A stretch of DNA of 12,064 nt, taken from Bacteroidota bacterium. GTDB taxonomy: Bacteria > Bacteroidota > Bacteroidia > Bacteroidales > UBA1556. The stretch spans positions 1-12,064 of the forward strand of contig QNXT01000172.1 in assembly GCA_003973505.1 (NCBI GenBank), written 5' to 3'. Shown here in pieces: positions 7,212 through 12,064 of this stretch (positions within the stretch are counted from its first letter, which is position 1; each line of letters starts with the position of its first letter). Made by a program: the position numbers and the translations under genes. Under the pieces are notes generated by a model that saw nothing but the letters and a program-made list of their open reading frames with translations, ran no database searches and had not been told where the DNA came from.

Positions 7212-8084
7212 TTAATTAGTCAGTTTCTCTAAAAGAAGTTCAATTAGTTTTACTACTGTTTGCTTATAATTTTGGCTAAATGTTTTGGTATAACGGTTTG
7301 CGATTATGGCGCAAACGGTGGCTGTATTATGTCCTAGCATACCGCCTAAACCATACAGCGCCGAGGTTTCCATTTCGAAATTGGTTATTCGATTTCCATT
7401 ATATTCGAAATTTTCAAGGCTGCTATTAATGTTCTTTTGCATTAATCCCAATCGCAATTGTCGTCCTTGTGGTCCATAAAAACCTGGTGCTGTTGCTGTA
7501 ATTCCCTTAAACATTCCTTCGGCAATTCGGTTTTCTAAATCTTTTGATCCTGCAACAATATAGGGTTTTGCTAAGTCAGCATTCCATTTACTATATTCAA
7601 AAAAAGCTTCCGTAAGTTCTTTATCTATAACCGTGTCGCGGGCTTCATAAAAATTTAATAATCCATCTAAGCCAAGTCCGTATTGTGAAAATACAAACGA
7701 ATCAACAGGGATATCGGCTTGCAAGGCTCCCGAAGTGCCCAAACGTACAATGTTTAAGCTATGATGGGTTGTTTTGGGTGTTCGCTTTTCCAAATCAATA
7801 TTTACGATGGCATCCAATTCATTGATTACAATATCAATATTATCCGTTCCGATACCTGTTGCCAAAGCGGTAATTCGTTTGTTATTTAGTGTGCCTGTGT
7901 GCGTTACAAATTCTCTGTTCGTAATTTTATGTTCAAGATGGTCGAAATAATTGCTGATAATTTCTACACGTTGAGGATCCCCAACAACAATAATATCGTC
8001 GGCTATATGTTCAGGGCGGAGGTGTAAATGATAAATACTGCCGTCTGGATTTATGATTAATTCAGATTCTGCGATTCTGCTCAT
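7212..8084 (-). CDS. udp: Uridine phosphorylase-like nucleoside phosphorylase
   Basis: This 290-residue member of the PNP/UDP phosphorylase superfamily would cleave a nucleoside with phosphate to ribose-1-phosphate and free base for pyrimidine salvage. Visible motifs are the phosphate-binding VVGDPQRV (33-40), TGIGTDN (76-82), RLGTSGALQ (114-122), PQGRQ (205-209), which resembles the uracil-recognising Gln-Gly-Arg, and the ribose-binding NFEMETSAL (235-243). Length and ends agree with Bacteroidota homologues starting MSRIAESELI. It is the first gene of a minus-strand pair and diverges from the Usp gene. Uridine specificity is inferred from the QGR-like motif, and a broader specificity is possible. 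Confidence 0.88.
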   Translation of the reverse strand: MSRIAESELIINPDGSIYHLHLRPEHIADDIIVVGDPQRVEIISNYFDHLEHKITNREFVTHTGTLNNKRITALATGIGTDNIDIVINELDAIVNIDLEKRTPKTTHHSLNIVRLGTSGALQADIPVDSFVFSQYGLGLDGLLNFYEARDTVIDKELTEAFFEYSKWNADLAKPYIVAGSKDLENRIAEGMFKGITATAPGFYGPQGRQLRLGLMQKNINSSLENFEYNGNRITNFEMETSALYGLGGMLGHNTATVCAIIANRYTKTFSQNYKQTVVKLIELLLEKLTN

Positions 8085-8113
8085 GGCTTCTTTGTTTTCT
8101 GTAAAATGAAACC

Positions 8114-8121
8114 CAAAGTTA
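8114..8121 (-). promoter_or_regulatory. -7 element for the phosphorylase/SirB1 pair
   Basis: Read on the minus strand this is TAACTTTG, a full TAnnTTTG match 29 bp before the ATG at 8084. No good TTTG -33 element is visible upstream. It is the only consensus match I see between the two divergent genes on this strand. Confidence 0.55.
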
Positions 8122-8239
8122 ACACAAATATCTTTAATGGAAATGTAGCGATTGCGGTTGTGTTTTTTGATTAAAATATTAGGGATGATGAGCTTAATTC
8201 ACATTAAAGGGAAAAGAAGTGATATTTATTACAAAAGAC

Positions 8240-8269
8240 TTTGTTCTTTAGGATAATAGACTACTTTTG
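8240..8269 (+). promoter_or_regulatory. Promoter of the Usp gene
   Basis: TACTTTTG at 8262-8269 matches TAnnTTTG, with TTTG at 8240-8243 and an 18-bp spacer. It sits 25 bp before ATG 8295. This supports the internal ATG over the upstream in-frame TTG 8241, which would lie in the promoter itself. Confidence 0.65.
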
Positions 8270-8294
8270 TGGAAATTTTAAAAACAATAAAGAA

Positions 8295-9188
8295 ATGACA
8301 AGTTTAAAATATAATATTCTGGTTCCTTTGGACTTTAGTTTGCATTCAGAATATGCGCTTGATCAGGCAATTAAGATTGCTAAATTAACTAATGGAGTAA
8401 TAAATGTTTTGTATGTGCATCAAGATAAAAAAGGTGTACTATCGCAGTTGTTTTCTGATGAGCATGTGGAATTGTTTGATGAAGCAGTGTTGGGTAAATT
8501 ACAGAAGTTAGTTGATGATAAGCATGATGAAACGGGTATTGAATTTCATGCAGAATTGGTTCATGCAAAAAGTGTTCCCACAAAAATCATTAAAATGGCG
8601 GAAGAGAAGAAGTCTGCCATGATTGTGATGGGTAAGGGTCGTATGTACGATGATGGTGTTGAGCGTTTTATTATTGGTTCGGTAACTTCGCGTGTAATTC
8701 GTTATTCAACGATTCCAGTAATTAGCGTTAGTAATCCATGTGGAGCAGCGTCTTGTCGTAATATTATGTTGCCTTTGGATTTATCAAAAGATACTCGTCA
8801 AAAAGTGAGTTGGGGTGTGAAAATGGCCAAGATATTTAATGCCAAAATTAAGGTTGTTTCTGCACTTTGGGATTTTAAAAAGCCAGAAGTAGTGAATCCA
8901 TTAAAAGCTCAAATGAAACAAGTAGAAAAGTATATTCGTGAGTCAGGTGTGGAAGTTGAGACTAAAATCGTTGAGGCTTCAGAAGGTGCTAAGAGCTTGG
9001 TTCCTATTATGATGAAATATATAAAGGATGAAGGTGATATTGACCTTGTTTTAGTTATGACACAGCAAGAAACTGAATTCTCGAGTTTTTTCTTAGGTTC
9101 AACAGCTACAGAGTTTATTAGAAAATCGCCCATTCCAGTAATGTCTATTGTGCCAAAAGAAATTGGAAATATTGTATTAGGTTTATAA
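8295..9188 (+). CDS. Tandem universal stress protein (UspA family)
   Basis: This 297-residue cytoplasmic protein has two Usp domains. The first (~5-146) begins YNILVPLDFS and ends PVISVS. The second (~156-290) begins NIMLPLDLS and ends PVMSIV. The nucleotide-binding loop of domain 1 (MGKGRMYDDG to IIGS, 112-129) departs from the strict G-2x-G-9x-G(S/T) pattern. Domain 2 has only FLGSTATEF, without the earlier glycines, so ATP binding is uncertain. The start ATG 8295 gives the normal N-terminus MTSLKYNILV, and the upstream promoter element excludes a longer version. A CGAASC motif (149-154) joins the domains. Its role in stress or energy limitation is known for the family only. Confidence 0.9.
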   Translation: MTSLKYNILVPLDFSLHSEYALDQAIKIAKLTNGVINVLYVHQDKKGVLSQLFSDEHVELFDEAVLGKLQKLVDDKHDETGIEFHAELVHAKSVPTKIIKMAEEKKSAMIVMGKGRMYDDGVERFIIGSVTSRVIRYSTIPVISVSNPCGAASCRNIMLPLDLSKDTRQKVSWGVKMAKIFNAKIKVVSALWDFKKPEVVNPLKAQMKQVEKYIRESGVEVETKIVEASEGAKSLVPIMMKYIKDEGDIDLVLVMTQQETEFSSFFLGSTATEFIRKSPIPVMSIVPKEIGNIVLGL

Positions 9189-9213
9189 TTATTTGATCTA
9201 ATATCTTATCATA

Positions 9214-9257
9214 AAAAGCCGAAAGTGTAGAGACGATTCTTTGTACTTTTGGCTTTT
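9214..9257. terminator. 13-bp hairpin after the Usp gene, AT-flanked
   Basis: AAAAGCCGAAAGT (9214-9226) pairs with ACTTTTGGCTTTT (9245-9257) with one G-U pair, ending in TTTT. It follows the Usp stop by 25 bp. The A-rich left arm means it could also work on the minus strand. The right arm contains the likely cinA -7 element. Confidence 0.75.
9244..9251 (+). promoter_or_regulatory. Likely cinA -7 element inside the terminator stem
   Basis: TACTTTTG matches TAnnTTTG and lies 24 bp before the cinA ATG. It is built into the descending arm of the preceding hairpin. No TTTG with correct spacing is seen for the -33 position. Confidence 0.5.
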
Positions 9258-9275
9258 ATATTTTAAATAATTATC

Positions 9276-10490
9276 ATGGATAAAAATATTGATATCGTTA
9301 GTATTGGCGATGAGTTATTGATAGGTCAGGTTATCAATTCCAATGCTTCGTGGATGGGGCAAAACCGTATGCTCGCCATTGCCGATACGCGGGAAGCCAT
9401 TCTTAATACTTTGGAAGATTGTGCGAATAAGGCTCGTGTGGTTTTGATAACGGGTGGTCTTGGCCCCACGAAAGACGATTTGACTAAAGATGTTGCATGT
9501 GAGTTTTTTGGTAGTAAATTGGTGTTAAATACCGAGGTGCGTAATCATGTTGCCAATTTTTTTGAAAAGCGTGGTTTCGATCTAACGAAGTTAAATTATT
9601 GGCAAGCCATGGTTCCTGATAATTGTCAAGTGATTCCCAATGCTGTAGGTACGGCTCCTGGAATGTATTTCGAGAAAGACAATGTGCATTATTTGTTTAT
9701 GCCTGGCGTGCCCATGGAAATGAAATATATTATGCAGTCGTGGGCAATTCCTTTTTTCAAGGAAGTTTGTAATCCCAAAGCCTATGTTGAAAAAACCGTT
9801 TTAACTCATGGGATGGGGGAGTCATTTTTAGCTGATAAGATTGCAGATTGGGAGAATAATTTACCCGATTATTTTAGTTTAGCCTATTTGCCTTCTCCAG
9901 GAAGAGTGCGGTTGCGCATAAGTGCTCGTGGTGAGAATCAGGAGGTTTTGCAAAAGGAACTAGAACTGCAAATCGAAAAGTTGAAACAGAATCTAGGTAA
10001 TCTTTTTTACGGTTATAATGATGATACATTGGAGGAAGTTGTAGGCAAATTGCTCTTGAAGCATAATGCCACTTTATCCACTGCTGAAAGTTGTACAGGA
10101 GGATTAATAGCCCATAAAATCACCACAATACCAGGTAGCTCAAAGTATTTCAAGGGCTCGGTAGTGGCTTATGCAAACGAAATAAAAGAGCGAGTACTGA
10201 ATGTTAAGGCTGCCGATTTGGAAGAGTATGGAGCTGTGAGTGAACAAGTGGTATTGCAAATGGCTGACAATGTGCAAAATATTTACAAAACTGATTATGC
10301 ATTGGCAGTTTCAGGTATTGCTGGGCCTGACGGTGGAAGTGAAGAAAAACCTGTGGGAACGGTGTGGATAGCCTTGGCTGGTTCTGATAAAGTTGTAGCA
10401 AGAAAATTTTTGTTTGGAGGTGAAAGGGTTCGTAATATTGATTGGGCTTATCAGTCGGCTTTGAATATGTTGCGACTTGAATTACTTTAA
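9276..10490 (+). CDS. cinA: CinA-like competence/damage-inducible protein, short N-terminal gap
   Basis: The protein has 404 residues. The N-terminal MoCF/COG1058 domain shows IVSIGDELLIGQVINSN (7-23) and the hallmark TGGLGPTKDDLT (59-70). The middle has PNAVGTAPGM, MPGVPMEMK, GMGESFLADKIADWE and LAYLPSPGRVRLR. The C-terminal PncC-type amidohydrolase domain has TAESCTGGLIAH (from 269), GSVVAY, GAVSEQV and SGIAGPDGG. Known activities of the family are NMN deamidation and ADP-ribose pyrophosphatase, both NAD recycling. Between WMGQ (26-29) and RMLAIADT (31-38) the usual helix end and turn (type LNxxGIxV, about 9 residues) is absent. The gap lies at nt 9362/9363 and keeps the frame. It may reduce function or be an artefact. 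CinA followed by rpmB is a common Bacteroidota order. Confidence 0.9.
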   Translation: MDKNIDIVSIGDELLIGQVINSNASWMGQNRMLAIADTREAILNTLEDCANKARVVLITGGLGPTKDDLTKDVACEFFGSKLVLNTEVRNHVANFFEKRGFDLTKLNYWQAMVPDNCQVIPNAVGTAPGMYFEKDNVHYLFMPGVPMEMKYIMQSWAIPFFKEVCNPKAYVEKTVLTHGMGESFLADKIADWENNLPDYFSLAYLPSPGRVRLRISARGENQEVLQKELELQIEKLKQNLGNLFYGYNDDTLEEVVGKLLLKHNATLSTAESCTGGLIAHKITTIPGSSKYFKGSVVAYANEIKERVLNVKAADLEEYGAVSEQVVLQMADNVQNIYKTDYALAVSGIAGPDGGSEEKPVGTVWIALAGSDKVVARKFLFGGERVRNIDWAYQSALNMLRLELL

Positions 10491-10550
10491 ATAATATGAT
10501 ATCAGGTGTTTATAGGCAACTTTGTCTGAAATCAATTATGTTTAAATAAA

Positions 10551-10582
10551 TTTGGTCAATCCAAAAATTTTGACTTATTTTG
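10551..10582 (+). promoter_or_regulatory. Probable rpmB promoter
   Basis: TTTG (10551-10554), a 20-bp spacer and TTATTTTG (10575-10582), one base off TAnnTTTG, lie about 50 bp before the rpmB ATG. The spacing is right for a Bacteroidota promoter, so L28 can be expressed independently of cinA. Confidence 0.5.
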
Positions 10583-10632
10583 CACTCCGTTTTTAGAGGA
10601 GAAGAGTATTAAAGATTTTAAATATATTAGAG

Positions 10633-10875
10633 ATGTCAAAAATTTGCGAAATAACAGGAAAGAAAGTGATTACAGGTAATAATGTTTCTCACTCAAAAGC
10701 ACGTACTAAAAGACGTTTTTACCCAAACTTGCAGACAAAGAAGTTTTATATTCCAGAAGAGGATAAATTTATCACATTAAAAGTTTCTGCTGCGGGTATC
10801 CGTAAGATTTCCAAGAATGGAATTACTGCTTGCATGAAAGAGGCTCGCGAAAAGGGTTACTTGAAGAAAAAGTAA
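10633..10875 (+). CDS. rpmB: 50S ribosomal protein L28
   Basis: The protein is 80 residues long and basic. The family signature is clear: CEITGKK at the start, then [20 protein letters not shown], then [16 protein letters not shown]. Length and both ends match Bacteroidota L28, so the gene is complete. It binds 23S rRNA in the large subunit. In many Bacteroidota rpmB is followed directly by rpmG (L33) and a small DUF4295 gene. Here a strong terminator follows within 25 bp and the next gene is an FKBP lipoprotein, so the L33 gene must lie elsewhere. Confidence 0.95.
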   Translation: MSKICEITGKKVITGNNVSHSKARTKRRFYPNLQTKKFYIPEEDKFITLKVSAAGIRKISKNGITACMKEAREKGYLKKK

Positions 10876-10898
10876 AAACTTTTGGATAAAGATATTGG

Positions 10899-10928
10899 AG
10901 CCGGATTCTGTATAGAGTTCGGCTTTTT
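10899..10928 (+). terminator. Strong rho-independent terminator after rpmB
   Basis: AGCCGGATTCT (10899-10909) pairs with AGAGTTCGGCT (10914-10924) over 11 bp, with two G-U pairs and a GTAT tetraloop, followed by a T-run (10924-10928). This marks rpmB as the end of its transcript. Confidence 0.9.
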
Positions 10929-10964
10929 CTATATACACAACGAACTATAGTGATATAAAAGTTG

Positions 10965-10972
10965 TACTTTTG
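10965..10972 (+). promoter_or_regulatory. -7 element for the FKBP gene
   Basis: TACTTTTG matches TAnnTTTG and lies 20 bp before ATG 10993, after the rpmB terminator. No TTTG is seen at -33. Confidence 0.6.
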
Positions 10973-10992
10973 AAATCTAAACATTAGAAACT

Positions 10993-11442
10993 ATGACAAA
11001 GAAAATATTTTTAAGTTTCATATTATTTGTATTCGTTGGATTGTCGTTCTCATGCCAAAAAGAATCGCAAGACGAGATTGATCGAAAGGATATTGAAAAG
11101 TATATTGCTGATCATAATTTGGATATGGTTCGTCATGAAAGTGGTATTTATTATAAGATAATTAAAAAAGGCAGTTCATCTCATCCCAATGTAAGTTCAC
11201 GTATCAATGTGGATTATAAAGGAACCTTATTGGACGGTACCAAGTTTGATTCTGGTGAAAATATTTCTTTATACTTAGGAAGTACTATTTTGGGTTGGCA
11301 GATTGGGATTCCTCTTATTGGTGAGGGAGGTGAAATCCTTCTTATTATTCCTTCTCGTTTGGGTTATGGAAATACAGCTCAAGGAAGTGTCCCAAAAAAC
11401 TCCGTTATGGTTTTCGAGGTAAAACTGAACTTTGTTTCGTAG
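10993..11442 (+). CDS. FKBP-type peptidyl-prolyl cis-trans isomerase, probable lipoprotein
   Basis: This 149-residue protein begins with a hydrophobic signal (IFLSFILFVFVGLSFSC) ending in Cys21, a somewhat loose lipobox (LSFSC). A helical spacer (25-45) leads into one FKBP domain (~48-149). Recognisable elements are VDYKGTLLDGTKFDS (73-87), the active-site-lining ILGWQIGIPLIGEGG (99-113), IPSRLGYG (119-126) and VPKNSVMVFEVKL (133-145). The Tyr, Asp, Trp, Ile and Tyr/Phe pocket residues are present. It probably speeds proline isomerisation of exported proteins in the periplasm or at the outer membrane. It has its own promoter and is convergent with the ComM-like gene. Confidence 0.9.
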   Translation: MTKKIFLSFILFVFVGLSFSCQKESQDEIDRKDIEKYIADHNLDMVRHESGIYYKIIKKGSSSHPNVSSRINVDYKGTLLDGTKFDSGENISLYLGSTILGWQIGIPLIGEGGEILLIIPSRLGYGNTAQGSVPKNSVMVFEVKLNFVS

Positions 11443-11446
11443 GGAA

Positions 11447-11577
11447 CGTTTTAAGAAACTCATCAAAACGAGCGTAGCGAAAATGAGCGAAGTGAATTCA
11501 AATCAGTTTAAACCTGTTTGCCGACTAGGCAAGATCAGGCAAATCAGAGTCTAAAATAAAGAAAACGAGCAAAGCGA
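11447..11577. repeat. Cluster of short direct and inverted repeats between convergent genes
   Basis: CGTTTT/AAAACG (11447-11452/11465-11470) makes a small hairpin just after the FKBP stop. Three related 11-mers follow: GAGCGTAGCGA (11470-11480), GAGCGAAGTGA (11485-11495) and GAGCAAAGCGA (11567-11577). The first and third lie in a 16-nt match with two differences. Between them TTTGCC (11517-11522) can pair with GGCAAA (11538-11543), or TTGCC (11518-11522) with GGCAA (11528-11532). No gene is seen in 11443-11665. The stretch may help end transcription from both sides. Confidence 0.5.
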
Positions 11578-11665
11578 GTGCCTATTTGTTAACATCTTCG
11601 AAACCTATCAACAGAATCTAGGTCTGCCTGATAAATCTAAGATCAAAAATCTACTATCAACCAAA

Positions 11666-12064
11666 TTAAGTCCCCCAACTATCCCGGTCTAAACTCCGAT
11701 ACTGAATAGCTTCCGAAAGGTGCTCATTATTTATATTTTCATGTCCAGCTAAGTCGGCAATAGTGCGTGATACTTTCAAAATACGGTCATAAGCCCTTGC
11801 TGAAAGCCCGAGTTTTTCCATCGCATTTTTCAAAAGTTCGTTTCCTGCTTCATCAATCTGACAGTGTTTTCGAAGAAGTTTGCTGTTCATTTGCGCATTA
11901 GTGAATACACCTTGACTATCTTTAAATCGCTCTTCTTGAATTTTTCGAGCAGCAATTACACGTTCACGAACAGCCGAGCTTTTCTCGGATCGTTGTATTT
12001 TTGATAATTCTCGAAAAGGAACAGGCGTTACTTCAACATGTAAATCGATGCGGTCGAGTAGAGG
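11666..12064 (-). CDS. comM: ComM/YifB-type Mg-chelatase-like AAA ATPase, C-terminal part
   Basis: The frame is open from the right edge to TAA 11666-11668, 132 residues, with the 5' portion outside the window. It begins PLLDRIDLHVEVTPVPF, the end of the AAA+ core with its conserved Asp-Arg, and continues into the Mg_chelatase_C domain: SSAVRERVIAARKIQEERF, TNAQM, LLKNAMEKLGLSARAYDRIL, RTIADLAG and AIQYRSLDRDSW. An internal ATG at 11890 is not the start. ComM proteins are hexameric helicases that promote branch migration during natural transformation, which is a family-level inference here. Nothing in the visible part looks damaged. Confidence 0.93.
   Translation of the reverse strand, partial: PLLDRIDLHVEVTPVPFRELSKIQRSEKSSAVRERVIAARKIQEERFKDSQGVFTNAQMNSKLLRKHCQIDEAGNELLKNAMEKLGLSARAYDRILKVSRTIADLAGHENINNEHLSEAIQYRSLDRDSWGT

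Overview
The window looks like chromosomal DNA from a member of the Bacteroidota, most likely a Bacteroidales/Marinilabiliales-type marine or sediment lineage. The evidence is low GC, almost no Shine-Dalgarno sequences, several copies of the Bacteroidota promoter motif TAnnTTTG just upstream of genes, and Bacteroidota-style versions of ornithine aminotransferase, RadC, CinA and L28. It is mostly housekeeping DNA. I see no phage, transposase, CRISPR array, rRNA or tRNA gene.

Layout: (1) 2-592, the 3' end of an unrecognised gene, followed by a spacer with two interleaved inverted repeats. (2) 789-1616, an orphan protein with about eight membrane segments. (3) 1847-3054, ornithine aminotransferase (rocD) behind a promoter and ending at a hairpin terminator. 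Its reading frame is broken by an apparent 22-nt loss near the 5' end. (4) 3157-3213, a short inverted-repeat element. (5) 3317-4004, radC, also frame-broken, by an apparent 8-nt loss, and followed at once by a 6 x 13 bp purine tandem repeat. (6) 4173-6297, a two-gene unit: a polysaccharide-deacetylase-like protein overlapping a lipoprotein. (7) 6319-8084, a minus-strand pair: a SirB1-type transglutaminase-like protein downstream of a uridine phosphorylase-like enzyme. (8) 8295-9188, a tandem universal stress protein, divergent from group 7. (9) 9276-10490 cinA, then 10633-10875 rpmB (L28) with its own strong terminator. (10) 10993-11442, an FKBP-type prolyl isomerase lipoprotein, convergent with the 3' end of a ComM/YifB-type Mg-chelatase-like ATPase that runs off the right edge.

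The genes do not form one pathway. They touch amino-acid catabolism (rocD), nucleotide salvage (phosphorylase, CinA), translation (L28), envelope functions (deacetylase, lipoproteins, FKBP), stress (Usp) and DNA processing (RadC, ComM).

The most notable feature is that three conserved genes (rocD, radC, cinA) each appear to lack a short conserved stretch close to the N-terminus: about 22, 8 and 27 nt. The first two destroy the frame and the third keeps it. Either this genome is accumulating small deletions or the assembly has a recurring error. Raw reads or a close relative would decide. I found no convincing novel multi-gene system; the best uncharacterised unit is the deacetylase-lipoprotein pair.
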